64,000 nucleotides of DNA, taken from Hemicordylus capensis. Its lineage: Eukaryota; Chordata; Lepidosauria; Squamata; Cordylidae. The position numbers and the translations under genes are program-made. The notes below the pieces were generated by a model. That model saw only the letters and a program-made list of their open reading frames with translations, did not search any database and was not told where the DNA came from. This document shows, piece by piece, positions 1-43,769 of the stretch (its first letter is position 1; each line of letters opens with the position of its first letter). The DNA lies in NCBI RefSeq assembly GCF_027244095.1, contig NC_069669.1:5916501-5980500 (forward strand), given 5' to 3'.

Positions 1-223
1 GGAGTCTCTCCCAGCCCTACCTGGAGACGCTGCCAGAGAGGGAACCTGGGACCTTCTGCATGCAAGCAGATGCTCTACCACTGAGCTGTGGCCCCATCTC
101 CCAAGGGGAATATCTGACAGCAGAGAGCACTCACACATAGTCAACCATCCAAATCCAACCAGGGCAGGCCCTGCTTAGCAGAAGGGACCATTCTTGCTCA
201 CTACCAGTTCTCCACCGAACGAT
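1..223 (-). repeat. Composite 5S/tRNA-type SINE, cut by window edge
   Basis: Minus-strand copy: its tRNA-like unit (GGTCCCAGGTTC-type B box read in reverse) followed leftwards to rightwards by the 5S-like head (reverse of CTAAGCAGGG...GGTT). The tail lies outside the window. Confidence 0.8.
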
Positions 224-447
224 CCAAAAGAGATGCTCAAGAAAGATGAAATATCGGACCAGTGCTTGTATACCTGATTTCTGTGGTAAAACTGTTTCAT
301 TTTGCTAGTTCCATCCAAGTCTCGGTGAATGAAGTGAAGTTAGTTTGTCAAACCGTAGGAGGAACACAGAGCTGTTGCTTAACGTCAAGAGTGGCCAATC
401 CACACTTTCAGAATGGATTGGCCCTTTCCGGTGACGTCACCACCCAC

Positions 448-600
448 CTCTTTGTTCACTGAAGAGGAGAAAAGGAGGAACATGACGCCTTTCATGGGCT
501 CCCCATCACTTCGGACAGATCCTGAAATGTTATAACCAGCTACAACCAGAGGGCCAGCCGCATAGGCGTTGGAGTTGGTCACCCGTACGGTTGTGCTTGC
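448..600 (-). CDS. NOMO1: NOMO exon 7
   Basis: Fifty-one codons beginning ASTTVRVTNSNAYAAGPLVV and running to SSSVNKE, before a GTGGGT donor. It is the last NOMO exon inside the window. The next human segment (DVLGCNVSP...) is not found in bases 1-447. Confidence 0.95.
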
Positions 601-1378
601 CTGAAATACAGAAACAGGTGTGGTGTGTTACCAGTGCAGAAGAAGTGGATGAAGGAGAACATGCTATCACCAACTCACACACAGGGTGGCTTCACACAAC
701 CACCAGGAAGTAAGTAGAAGGGAAGGGGGCAATGCCTAGTAAATATCTTACTCCTGGGGGTAAATATGAGCTTGCACCAATAGTGCCCAGATTTCACCCA
801 TGGAAGCAGAATTCCATGAAATCCCCATGCCAACAAAAAACACAGTCCGGCGGAAGAACCCATTTGCTTCCACTTCCCAGCATGCATTGGGGCAAGCTTT
901 GCGGGTGGGTGGGTGGAAGCTGCTTGTATGCCTTCTTCGGCAACAGCACTCACTTCTTTCAATGTCCAGGTAGGATGAGAAGCAAAGATGTCATATTCTC
1001 CAGGAAGGACTTTGAAAAAAGCAAACCTGTAAAAAGGGGAAACAGTTTCAAATATATAGGCTGACCCTTGCTAAATAGGATGCTGCACCTGATAGGCCTT
1101 GGGCCTGATCCAGAAGGGCTGCTCTTATTTCTGCTAACAGAAACAAACAGTTCAGTTCAGACTCACTTTCCTCCCGTCTGAGTAGCTGTCGCTTGTATGT
1201 TCACCTCCGAACCAGCATTCCTCAGAGCAACGAGAACGCCGGCGGGACCCAGTGTTTGACCTTTGCTGAGAACCTGCAGGATGCACAGCACGCTACGTCA
1301 GTTGAAAGTCAGCAGTTTAGCTACCCCTGCTCCCATCACCCTCGCAGTGAAGGCAACAACTGTCGATGGAAGCCACAG

Positions 1379-1412
<34 letters not shown>

Positions 1413-4400
1413 GGGCCTTACCTTTCCATTGACGGAGAAGCCTGTAAACACAAAATTAATATCCCCTCCTTTAGTGCAAATGTCATTGATGCCATCCACA
1501 TGGATGTCCACACTCGTCGGCTCTGGGGAGAAAACGGGATGGGGAAAGATATATTAACAGTAGAGAAGCCATTAAGCTTGCAGGACTTGTAATTAAACCA
1601 ATAGACATGAGCTCTGTTCAGTTCCAAGAGCCAGTGTGGTGTAGTGGTTAGGGTGTCGGACTAGGACTGGGGAGGCCCGAGTTCAAATCCCCTAGTTCAA
1701 ATCCTCACGAAACTCACTGGGTGACCCTGGGCCAGTCACTTCTCTCTCAGCCTAACCTAACTCACAGGGCTGTGGTGTGGAGAAACAAAACCACGTACAC
1801 TGCTCTGGGAGCCTTGGAGGAAGAGCAGATATGAATGCAATCAATCAATCAATCACAATCAATCAATAAAAAAAACAAGCAAGTTTGTGGGTTGGAATCC
1901 TCAACTCTGGCATTCTGCCAGCGCCACGAGGAGGTAATGTAATGCATGGTCATCACCAGGCATTACATGCTAGTTCCAGCATGGGGGAAGGCGCTCTTCT
2001 CAGGGGAAAGCGCTAAGAGGAACAACAATTCCCAGGTTTCCTCTCCCAGCCTTCAATTCTAGTGAAAAGCCCTTCCTGAACCTCATCAGGAGGAATAGCC
2101 CCTCTGTCAGAAATACCGTATTTACCCACACAGAAAGCAACTGTGAATTTAAAATGATGCCTTAAAAGATGGAGGTTAAATATAGGTTATACCTGTATTT
2201 ACCCCAAAGGAGGAGAACTGGTCTTGAACTGTCCCCTTTGCTAAGCAGGGTTCACCCTGGTTGCATCTGAATGGGAGACTACATGTGTGAACACCGTAAG
2301 ATGATCCCCTTAGGGGATGGAGCCTCTCTGGGAAGAGCGTCTGAGGTTCCAGTTTCCCTCCCTGGCAGGATCTCCAAGACAGGGCTGAGAGAAACTCCCA
2401 CCTGTAACCTTGGAGAAGCTGCTGCCAGTCTGTGTAGACAATACTGAGCTACATGGACCAAGGGTCTGACTCAGTATATGGCATTATATGGCAGCTTCCA
2501 ATGTTCCTATGTAAAGAGGACTCTAAATTTAAGATGACACCCCTATATTTAACAGGAAAGAATGGGGGGGGAGGGACATCTTGGATTCAGGTAGATATGC
2601 TAGAAAGTACTATCTGGTGCTGGCCACGCTGGGAACTCCCACCTTGGCGCTGCAGTGTGGGGATGGAGCATTTCAGTCATCGTTTGGGATTCCAACGCCC
2701 AGTTCTACTCTTCAGACATTATTCTGCACAGGTGCCTGTATAGTTACTCTAAAGTACTACTTAATCTCAATAGGATCACTCAGGAGCAATTTGGAGGTCA
2801 GCCGCGCCTCTTCGCTATTTGACCAAATATTGCAATCCTAATTAAAACCATATCTTAAAACCCTGAATGCTTTCAAGCTTTGAACAGAAAGCGCACTCAA
2901 GTTCCAGGAGCTTGATTCTCATGAAGGCTGATCACCTGGTTTCAAAGCTAGGAAAGGGTTTCACTTCTTGCTGTTACACAACCCTAATTTATTCACTACC
3001 AATCACAACACTGGCTTCTTTCCTTTCCACCACCTGATCATTATCTTTCTTAATTAAGAAATCCTTCAAAGTGTGTGTAAGTATGAGCAGGCAAACTCCA
3101 AATTCTGACCCCACTACATCCTGACTGGGGAAGGTGGCAGAAAGCCAAACCAGCCCTTCCCAACCACGCAACACCAGAAGGCGTGTGCAATGCTCAGGGT
3201 GTTGAAAGAGTGTGCTGGCACTACAGGAAGGAACTTTTTCTACTTGCAAGCTTTTAGCCAGCACAAAGAAACCCAGAAACCAAACTCCTACTAGAAAACA
3301 GGAGGGCTTGTAGTATTACTACTACTACTGATACTTATATACTGCTTTTCAACCAAGTTTGCAAAGCACTTTACACAGAAAAATAAATAATAAATAAGAT
3401 GATCCCCTGTCCCCAAAAGCTCACAATGTAAAAAGAAACCTAAGGCAGACACCAACAACAGACACTGGAGGGATGCTGTGCTGGGGTTGGATAGGGCCAG
3501 TTGCTCTCCCCCTGCTCAGGAAAGATAATCATCAGTAGGAAAAGGTGCCTCTTTGCTCAGTTGGCAGGGGTCAGTTAGTATCACTGTCTGTTAACAGTAA
3601 CAATTTTGTTAGCCGCCCCATAACAATTTGTTCTCTGGGCAGCTCACCAAAAAACACCACTAGATTAAAACAGACAATTAACACACACAACACAAAATAT
3701 TACAATACGATTTTTAAAAAAATGTTTAAAAACTTTTAAAAACAGCACAATTTTAAATTGGAATTCCCAATTTAAAGCAGCAGTTTGTTTATTTAACACG
3801 TTTTTATATCATAACATATGTAAGTCTCTGTGCAGTTCACAATTAAAGAGTTTCCATAAACAAATACATACCAAAACTCCACCCTAGGGGAGGCTCAATT
3901 TTAAGGACAAAATCCCCCTAAAAAGAGAACATGAAAACATATTGCAATTATGCTGGAATCTATCAGTTTTGTTTTATAAAGACAACAATGAAAACAGCAG
4001 TGTCAATTTTAGCTAAGAAAACATATTATATATTGCAAAGCCTTTGATTTTTTTTTAGTATCTTCTCTCTGTTGTTGAATTTAAGGGGTTGGTGGTAACA
4101 GGTTGGTGGTAACACTAACAGAGAGGTGAAGTCACAGAGCAAATTTCACATGCATCTGCACTTACAAAAGGTCCCAGGTTCAGTTCTGGGAATCTCCAGT
4201 TTAAAAGGATTTCAGGTAGCCAAGCTGAGAAAACCTTTTGCCTGGAACCTTAGAAAGCTGCTTCCATTTGAGGTAGACAGCATAAAACTAGATGGTACAA
4301 CCATCTGACCCAATATATGAATGCTACATATATGTAAACAAACCCATCAGTATTTCAGCTGTGTGACATACTGATCATTGCTGATTCTTAAGGCTGTCCA

Positions 4401-6950
4401 AACACAATTCTAGACATTTTCCATTTAAACATTTTCCAATCTTGCCAGTCTAAACAGTCGTGAATAGATTCCCAAGAGGACTAGCCACTTAAGAAATGGA
4501 CCTAGGCCTCAACACTACCAGCAAGCTCAGCCTGAAAAGTGAGGAGGGCTGGTCTTGTGGTAGCAAGCATGAATTGCCCCCCTGCTAAACAGGGCTTGCC
4601 TTGGTTTGCATTTGGATGGGTGACTACATGTCATCAATTAAGCTATTCCCCTTAGGGCAAGGATTCTCAAACCTGGGTCCCCCGATGATGAACTGCCATA
4701 ATTTCCAGACTTCAGCTACTGCGAATGGGGATGATGGGATTTGTGGTCCAACAACAACTGGGGACCCAAATTTGAGAAACCCTGCCTTAGGGGATTGGGT
4801 CATAGCTCAGTGGAAGAGCATCTGCATATTTGCATGCAGAATGTCCCAGGTTCAGACCCTGGCATCATCTTCAGACAGGGCTGGAGAGACTCCTGCCTGC
4901 AACCTTGGAGAGCCGCTGCCAGCCAGTGTAGATAATATTGAGCTAGATGGACCAAGGGTCTGACTCAGTAGACTGAACTCCCAAGTGAACTCCCAAGAAT
5001 TTAAGCCTATAAAACAGGTCTATTTATGCAAATATGCATGAGCAGAAACATGCAACTTAACATATTCCCATCCCACATATTTCTTTCCCCACTCGACGCA
5101 GCGCAGGCAGGTGGCATGGTCTGGCGACCACACCACTCGGGACAAACTAAAGAGGATTTGGGGGACCTCAGCCTAGAAGTCTAGAGGCAAGAGCGCCTCT
5201 GCTAGGAGTGAGTGAGGAAGAGCAAGTTGGATGCACTCCTTCTCTGCTGGAGAAAGTCTTCTCTCTATTCTAGTCCTCAAATTGCACCACAGGTCTGTGG
5301 GCCAGCAAAACAACTTGTGGACTTAAGTACAAGGAAGAGAGATGATCTCTCTAATGGATTATTCAGTGTTGGCTATTTAATGTAATTTGTTGCTGTAGGA
5401 GACGTTGAACAGTACTGGAAAAAGCAGGTTATAACAAAGGTGCATTCTATTTTTTGTCAACATTCAACTTACCTTATCATAGAGAGGAATCATGAAATAG
5501 CCATTATTAGGGGCACAGTCTGTTTGGTATTTCAGGGTACCATGCTTGGTGTACAATTTGATCTACAAATGAAGGGGGGGGGAAGGAAGGTGAATACATT
5601 CTTGCAGAACCTGTGATGCATAGATCTACAGAAAGCATCTGTCATCCCTGGAAATGGAAGAACCTGTTCTATGAAAGGGGAAGGCCCCAGGTTCAGTCGC
5701 TGGCAGCATCTCCAGGGAGGTCTCAGATCCACTCCTGCCTGAAACCCTTGGAGAGCTGCTGCCAGTCAGTGTAGACAATATTGAGCCGGATGGCCCACTG
5801 GTCTGACTCAGTATATGGCAACTTCCTATGTGAACTTTTATGTTCCTTTGTTATCTAACTGTTAATAGAACAGGCTTTTAATTAGATTTATGGTTTTAAA
5901 TTATTAATGTTGGTTTTAAATTATTTCAGTGTTAATGATTTTAATGTTTAAATGATTTTATTGTTTAATTGCTCTAGTTTTGATTTTATTTATTTATTTA
6001 TTATATATTTATTTATTTGATTTGTATACTGCCCTTCCAAAATGGCCCAGGGCGGTTTACAATTAAAACCAACCACTAAAACAGTAAAGAGCTAAAACAA
6101 AAATTAAAAGCAATATAACAACAATTAACAATTAAAAAACATTTTAAAACAACAATTAAACAATTGGAGTAATTAAAAAACCCCAAACTGGGTTAAAATA
6201 TTAAAACTGATTTAAAAACCCTGAAACTTAACTAATCACATGTTTCTCTCCTCCTGCTAGATAGGAGAGAAGCACCACTGTCAATGGCACCACCTTGCTC
6301 GCCTAACTAGGGTGGTTCTCAGACTGCATGCCACGAAAGGGCCTGGATATTATTATTATTATTATTACCTTTATATCCCACTCTTCCTCCAAGGAGCCCA
6401 GAGTGGTGTACTACATACTTGAGTTTCTCGTTCACAACAACCCTGTGAAGTAGGTCAGGCTGAGAGAGAAGTGACTGGCCCAGAGTCACTCAGCAAGTCT
6501 CATGGCTGAATGGGGATCTGAACTCGGGTCTCCCCAGTCCTAGTCCAGCACTCTAACCACTACACCACGCTGGCTCTGATAAAGTCCCCTGTCCTCAAGG
6601 GGCTCCCAGCCAGGGCGCCATCCTTGGGTTGAACAGAGACAGTTGCTCCCCCATCCCCGCTAAATGTAAGTCTGCTTGCTCAATTAGCAGGAACTGGACG
6701 CAGTCAACTCCAGCAGCTTCGCCTGGCTGCCTGAAAGACAGAGGCGCACCGGACCATGGGGTCAGTTGGCAACCTTCCCTGCCGGGCTCACCTCGATCAA
6801 GGAGTAGTTGATCTCCACGTCGGACTTGACGAAGCCCCCGCAGCCCACCACGATGTCCTCCGAGCCCCTCGCCACGGCCCACAGGCAGCCGCACACGGCG
6901 GCTGCCGCCCACCACCACCCCAGCGCCATCGGCGCCCATCCCCGCGGCAT
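448..6950 (-). CDS. NOMO1: NOMO (nodal modulator), 5' part of gene, 7 coding exons
   Basis: NOMO is a large single-pass ER membrane glycoprotein built of repeated beta-sandwich (carboxypeptidase-regulatory-like) domains. It works with nicalin (NCLN) and TMEM147 at the multipass translocon and was first described as a Nodal-signalling modulator. Seven minus-strand exons (6792-6950, 5473-5562, 3872-3917, 1422-1522, 1167-1273, 954-1026, 448-600) join in frame to 243 residues. They follow human NOMO1 closely: GSEDIVVGCGGFVKSDVEIN right after the signal peptide, DICTKGGDINFVFTGFSVNG in exon 4, and SGSVRSDGEPMKGV in exon 7. All introns have GT-AG ends. The rest of the gene (about 1,000 residues in the family) lies left of base 448, outside the window. 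It is head-to-head with ABCC6, as in human 16p13.11. Mammals carry several NOMO copies; only one is seen here, so the digit in the symbol is by convention. Confidence 0.96.
954..1026 (-). CDS. NOMO1: NOMO exon 6
   Basis: It completes Lys, then encodes FAFFKVLPGEYDIFASHPTW and TLKE (human FAFFKVLPGDYEILATHPTW ALKE). The acceptor is ACAG and the donor GTGAGT. Confidence 0.95.
1167..1273 (-). CDS. NOMO1: NOMO exon 5
   Basis: It encodes VLSKGQTLGPAGVLVALRNA and GSEVNIQATATQTGG plus two bases of Lys. It matches the human VLSKGQPLGPAGVQVSLRNT region. The acceptor is CTGCAG and the donor GTGAGT. Confidence 0.94.
1422..1522 (-). CDS. NOMO1: NOMO exon 4
   Basis: It completes the split Glu, then encodes PTSVDIHVDGINDICTKGGD and INFVFTGFSVNGK. 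The acceptor is TTCTCCCCAG and the donor GTAAGG. A (GA)n tract lies about 12 bp beyond the donor in the intron. Confidence 0.95.
1629..1868 (+). repeat. Sauria (Squam1-type) SINE
   Basis: AGCCAGTGTGGTGTAGTGGT (tRNA A-box part), GAGTTCAAATCC (B box), GGGCCAGTCAC core, tail of AATC repeats. A squamate lineage marker, inside NOMO intron 3. Confidence 0.88.
2212..2515 (+). repeat. Composite 5S/tRNA-type SINE inside an older MITE
   Basis: 5S-like CTAAGCAGGGTTCACCCTGG and AATGGGAGAC, then the tRNA-like unit and the GACTCAGTATATGGC end. The flanks (ACCGTATTTACCC... at 2115 and TAAATTTAAGATGACACCCC at 2523) look like two halves of one earlier repeat. Confidence 0.75.
3313..3570 (-). repeat. LINE 3' end with trinucleotide tail
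   Basis: TACTACTACTAC tail, ATATACTGCTTTTCAACC, then CCAGTTGCTCTCCCCCTGCT. The same family recurs at 11705-11885, 16500-16790 (+), 23621-23835, 33961-34215, 38698-38815 (+) and 44690-44965. Probably CR1-like; the family name is not certain. Confidence 0.6.
3872..3917 (-). CDS. NOMO1: NOMO exon 3 (46 bp micro-exon)
   Basis: A short exon encoding GDFVLKIEPPLGWSF plus the first base of Glu. It has a TTTTTAG acceptor and a GTATGT donor. It was found by looking for the human segment GDFILKIEPPLGWSFE, and it restores the reading frame between exons 2 and 4. Confidence 0.93.
4541..4974 (+). repeat. Composite 5S/tRNA-type SINE split by a MITE
   Basis: Head GCTAAACAGGGCTTGCCTTG and TTGGATGGGTGACTACATG, the closest copy here to 5S box C. 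A MITE at 4658-4784 interrupts it; the tRNA-like unit (TCATAGCTCAGTGGAAGAGC) follows. Confidence 0.85.
4658..4784. mobile_element. hAT-type MITE with 8-bp target duplication
   Basis: 127 bp, ends CAAGGATTCTCAAACCTGGG and the inverted CCCAAATTTGAGAAACCCTG, flanked by a perfect CCTTAGGG at 4650-4657 and 4785-4792. Near-palindromic inside (ATGATGGGAT...). Non-autonomous. Confidence 0.85.
5473..5562 (-). CDS. NOMO1: NOMO exon 2
   Basis: Thirty codons (IKLYTKHGTLKYQTDC... LYDK), nearly identical to human NOMO1 residues after SLIE. The acceptor is ATTTGTAG and the donor GTAAGT; phase 0 at both ends. Confidence 0.95.
5648..5847 (+). repeat. tRNA-type SINE (no 5S head)
   Basis: CCCCAGGTTCAGTCGCTGGC, CAGCATCTCCAGGGAGG, GTGTAGACAATATTGAGC, and a GACTCAGTATATGGCAAC end, in NOMO intron 1. 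Confidence 0.75.
5985..6240 (-). repeat. LINE 3' end (CR1/L2-like)
   Basis: TTTATTTATTTA tail, GTATACTGCCCTTCCAAAAT, GGCCCAGGGCGGTTTACAAT, then A-rich sequence. The same family as 20895-21465. Confidence 0.55.
6343..6578 (-). repeat. Sauria (Squam1-type) SINE
   Basis: Reverse copy: (ATT)n tail, GAGCCCAGAGTGGTGTACTA, GATCTGAACTCGGGTCTCCC (B box), ACCACGCTGGCTCT end, 210 bp from the NOMO exon 1 donor. Confidence 0.88.
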
Positions 6951-7110
6951 CGCGGCGTCGTCGCCCCACGCGGAGCAGCCGCGAAGGGTCACGGCTGAGT
7001 CAGGGAATCAACTGCGCATGCCCAGACGTCTCGGCTGGGGGGGAAGCGCAGCTCCGAGAGCAGAGCGGTCCAGGCGGAGAGTTTGCTGCCCCCTGGGGGC
7101 TGGGAGGTGT
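6750..7110. promoter_or_regulatory. CpG-rich promoter block of NOMO
   Basis: A GC- and CpG-dense block, unlike the AT-rich surroundings, covers NOMO exon 1 and about 160 bp upstream. Upstream of the start codon there is a TGAGTCAG (AP-1/MARE-like) site near 6996-7003 and a CTGCGCATGCCC (NRF1-like) site near 7012-7023. Both are typical of housekeeping CpG-island promoters. No TATA box is evident. Whether it also drives transcription towards ABCC6, about 3.7 kb away, is unknown. Confidence 0.6.
6792..6950 (-). CDS. NOMO1: NOMO exon 1 (start codon, signal peptide)
   Basis: It encodes 53 residues, with a start at the CAT of 6948-6950 (MPRGWAPMALGWWW...). A hydrophobic Trp/Ala-rich signal peptide of about 28 residues precedes GSEDIVVGCGG, which is where the mature human protein begins. 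A second in-frame Met at 6927-6929 would give a 21-residue leader and cannot be excluded. An upstream in-frame Met at 6990-6992 would make an overlong, non-hydrophobic extension. The exon ends in Glu, phase 0, before GTGAGC. Confidence 0.93.
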
Positions 7111-8811
7111 CAGCGTTTCCTGCTGGCACACAAACTTGAATTTAATAGCAGCCTCCTCTCATACTTATCAACGCACCCTTCCTTGCAGGGTTTTCTGATA
7201 AGCTAGCTTTTCATTCTCGGGCTCCCCACTACACTATTGTAGTTATTCTTTTTTTTCTTTTTCTTTTTTAAGTTTCAGTGTAATTTTGATGCAAAATAAC
7301 CCATAGAACAACATCTGATGCTTTTCTGCAGAACTTGGATTACCTTTCTTCGATATTTTAAGAAGGGATGAAAATGTGAAAGCGGGGACAGAGACCTAAG
7401 AAAACCTGAGAGTTTTCCTTTTTCTTTTCCCCCTGAGAAGAACCGGATTTCCTGCTTTTGAGCTTAGCATGGAAATATGATGGGCTGTACCTTTTGCATG
7501 CATTTCAGAGTTTTTTCCCCCTGCACTGGGCAGGGCTCGTCGAGGGGCAGGGTAGATTGCTGCTACACCGTGCCTTAGATGAAGCAGGCTGTTCTCCCCG
7601 AAAGCTTCCATAATAAAACGGTTAGTCCTTAAGAGCCTCTGAATAGGTTTTACCTGCGTACCTTCACTTTGAACAGAGCATGGTCAGGTTTCGAGGATCG
7701 TTAAGTTAGTAACCATAAGGAAATACCCATTTGTTAGGACCAACTGAAGCAATTAGCATGCTAATAGAATGGATAGAACAATTCTCCCTGATATTCTCTT
7801 CAATCCTATTTAAGGCGTCGGCGAATATTCTTTGCAAGTCTAAGCGAGACTTAACAGCCTTAAAACGGAGTGTAGAAGGTGTTGTGCCGAGTTGCAGACT
7901 TAACTGGGCTAAATTGTGATAGGTGCAAAACGTATTTCAGGTTGAACCTTGGAACAAAGAAATAGAAGTTTCCAGCTTGTAAACATTAAAAACCTGCATG
8001 TTGCGCTACGCAGAACACCCTGGGCAGAGGGCAGAAATGGGACTTGCATTATATTAGCAAAGTGGAGATTAATTTTAATAGTCCACCAGGTAAAGAGTCA
8101 TAGAAACCAACTTGTGTAGAGTTATTTCGTAGTTGGCAGGTGATAGAAGGTGGTTTTCCTCCATTTCTAGGATCTTGGATGGCTAAATCTGGCATTTTCC
8201 AAAACACTTCCACTTCTTTTAGAATAGCTACAGTCCAGAATGTTGAGCTTTGGCCAGGGGGGATCAGAGGTCAAATATTTATTCATGAAAGTTGCTGAGC
8301 AGGTTTCTCTCTCTCTCTCTCAGAGCAACCTACCTTACAAGGTTGTTGTTATGGCAAGAGTTTTCAAACTTGGATTACCAGGTGTTTCTGGACTACAATT
8401 CCCATTATCCCTAGCCACAATGACCTCTGGCTGGGAATGGTGGGAATTGTAGTCCAACATCATCTGGGGACTCAAGCTGGAGAATGTTATTACCATAATT
8501 GAATTATGGTAAATTGGGGAAACCTAAATCTATGTTTGTCATCCTGAGTGGCGTGGGGTGGGTAGGATATAATTATTTATTATTAATCATATTGATATAT
8601 TGTTTTCCAACAAAAAACAATAATCTCCAAGTGGTTTACATAGCAAAAAAATAAAAGGAAAGGAAAGGAAAAGATGGTTCGTTGTTTCATAAGGGGCTTA
8701 CATTCTAAAAAGAAACTTAAACAGTTCTGGTAACTTTTTGTTACCATTTATTTTTTGTGCTATTGCTAACTTGGATCGGGATGTATGATGTTATTACAAA
8801 CAATTTTTTAA

Positions 8812-9040
8812 AATTTATTTTTATTTTTACATTTTATATCCCACTCTTCCACCAAGGAGCCCAGAGCGGTGTACTACATACTCAAGTTTCTCCTCACAAC
8901 AACCCTGTGAAGTAGGTTAGGCTGAGAGAGAAGTGACTGGCCCAGAGTCACCCAGTTAGTATCATGGCTGAATGGGGATTTGAACTCGGGTCTCCCTGGT
9001 CCTAGTCCAGCACTCTAACCACTACACCATGCTGGCTCCT
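8812..9040 (-). repeat. Sauria (Squam1-type) SINE
   Basis: Reverse copy with GAGCCCAGAGCGGTGTACTA, TTGAACTCGGGTCTCCCTGG and ACCATGCTGGCTCC. Confidence 0.88.
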
Positions 9041-9149
9041 TGTTGTTCAGGTGTCTCTATGTGGCACAACATCTGTCCCAAATTTGGTGCAAATTGATGC
9101 AAGCATTGCAAAGTTTTTTAGGAGGACACACACACATACACATACACGG

Positions 9150-9355
9150 ACTAGGAGTGTGTATCGGCTGGTTTGACTGCGAACCGGTCTGCCATGAACC
9201 CGCCAGTTTGAGAGGTTCTATTGTGAGTCGGTTCAGTGACTCGACTGGCCCAGCAGGTGGGTTCAACCGAACCGGTTCAGGGACCTGCAGTTCAGTCCAA
9301 ATTCGGTTCGGATTTGGAGCGAACCGCAGCAAGCAATCCATGCACACACCAACAC
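9150..9355. mobile_element. MITE rich in GAACCGGTTC-type motifs
   Basis: Starts near GTGTGTATCGGCTGG and ends near CCATGCACACACC. Inside are repeated CCGGTT/AACCGG, GGTTCA and TCGGTTC motifs in both directions. No coding capacity. See also 55705-55895 and 57640-57790. Confidence 0.5.
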
Positions 9356-10159
9356 AGACAGCAGGGCTCTCTCATAAGGGTACATTCTTTGCGGAAAGTA
9401 GGCTAACAAGGGAAGAAAGCACAGCGGCAACAGCCACGGGGGGGGGGGGGAGGGGGGTTGAACAGGGGCAGTTGTTCTCCCCCTGCTAAAAAGAGCCACC
9501 ACTTTAAAAGATGCCTCTTTGCCTAGTTAGAAGGGAACTATTTGGATATGCAGTTATGGATGGATCAGATGGAAGAGGCGTGAAGCTGCAGATTGGCATT
9601 ATGGCATCTTGGACGCCTACTATCGGGAGAATCATTCACCAGTCTCCAGTCTCTTCAAGTTATTTTATAACAAACCTGGCACTTGAGCCCTGCTGGACTT
9701 TGCTACTGTAACCTCTCAAACTCTTTGGCTTCAGAGCACAGGTTTTGCCTGCTGTGGCTATTTCAGACTCCCCCGTGTTTATCTGTGGCCTGGATTCCCA
9801 AACAGGTCTGTGGGCTGTTTAAAGCTGTATGCCATCCACAACTTGTGTGTGCTGCAGGAAACACCATGGAAATGCCATTTCCATCATGCAGAAATAGAGA
9901 CAGAGTTTTACCAGGGACAGGAGCCAGAAAACGCCCGGTCTGCAAGATTGACTCGAGTGGGGTAGCAGGGGCACCTTGGGAGAGTAGATATCCCCTCCAC
10001 CAGCCCCATGTCTGTTTCAGAAAATTAGTATATCTTATCTGAAGGTTGTATAATTGGTTGTGTTTATGTCTGATCTACGATCATCATACAATTATTCATT
10101 CATTCATTCAATATGTGGAAATTCACCTTGCTCCTTCTGTGTCCCACTCATTGTCTCTG

Positions 10160-10470
10160 GTAGATTGATTGATTGATTGTCGTCAAGTCGATCGACTCTA
10201 GTGAACACATAGATAGATTCTCTACAGGATGATCTGTCTTCAGCTTGGCCTTTAAGGTCTCTCAGTGGTGCATTCATCGCTGTCGTCATCGAGTCTATCC
10301 ACCTTGCTGCTGGTCGTCTTCTTCTCTTGCCTTCAACTTTCCCCAGCATTATGGACTTCTCGAGGGAGCTGGGTCTTTGCATAATGTGTCCAAAGTATGA
10401 GAGTTTGAGCCTGGTCATTTGTGCCTCGAATGAAGATTCTGGATTGACTCTGGTAGAGAGGGACATACTA
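10160..10470 (-). mobile_element. Bov-B (RTE) LINE 3' end
   Basis: Minus-strand translation reads QMTRLKLSYFGHIMQRPSSL EKSIMLGKVEGKRRRR and on to WIDSM, the C terminus of RTE/Bov-B proteins. TGATTGATTGATTGTCGTCA is the 3' tail. Truncated. Confidence 0.85.
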
Positions 10471-10804
10471 ATTTAAAAATGTCATATCTATATATACACA
10501 CACTTGATGACATCCTTCAGGATTCAGCTCCCTCCTCAGAGTTGTGAGACGCCTGATCTCTGAGTGGGGGAAGGATGCCCCTTGCCTCTAGTCAATGACT
10601 GCAAAAGAGTATGCCTTGCCTGCCGACATTGATTCACACCCTTTTTATCCCCAGTAAATAGGAGCCAGTTGAAACTCCCCGCCCCTTGGAAGAGGTGGAC
10701 ATCAGATCCCAAACCAAAGGGGGCAGCAGGAACTGGAAAGGCACCGGAGCAGCAAGGACAGAAGCTGGACTGAGTATATTCACTAGAAACAGCAGGCAGG
10801 AACT

Positions 10805-43314
<32,510 letters not shown>

Positions 43315-43769
43315 TGACTGAGCCCAGGAATCGGCTTCTGTGTTGCTGTCGCCCGAAAGATGCCTCTTTCTCTAACGTGTTGTTATTAATGTTCATTGGA
43401 AAGCACTTTACACATTGAATGACAGATCAATGTTTCTCTTTGCAGTAGTTCAGTGGGGAGCTCATGGTTGTTCTTATACTACAGGAGGGGGCAGAAACTG
43501 AAAGAGTGGCTAACCAATTACCTTTCAGTGAATCCCTGGGAACCTCAGCCCAGATTTCCTTGGCTTAATTCCCACACCCTGTAAACTGGACCACTGAAGC
43601 GACACCTGCTCACCTTTGGGCCTCCTGCAGATGTTGGCCTACAACCCCCATAATCCCTGGCTATTGGCCATTACAACTGCATGGGAGTTGTAGGCAAACA
43701 TCTGCAGGGCCGAAGCTGAGCAGAGCTGGGTTATAGAGAACTGCAGTAGCATTTCTACTGCCTCCTTGA

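Larger units (their letters stand above)
6951..10804. other. NOMO-ABCC6 head-to-head intergenic region
   Basis: After the CpG block, 7200-8250 is unremarkable AT-rich sequence in which I recognise nothing. About 8375-8470 is a hAT-type MITE relative. A Sauria SINE lies at 8812-9040 (minus), a TTCGAA/CCGGTT-rich MITE at about 9150-9355, a G-run at 9440-9457 and a Bov-B LINE end at 10160-10470 (minus). The 300 bp upstream of 10805 hold no clear TATA box. Confidence 0.6.

Noticed and set aside
9040-9489. A 149-codon open frame
   Set aside because: It crosses a MITE and a G-run; no protein features.
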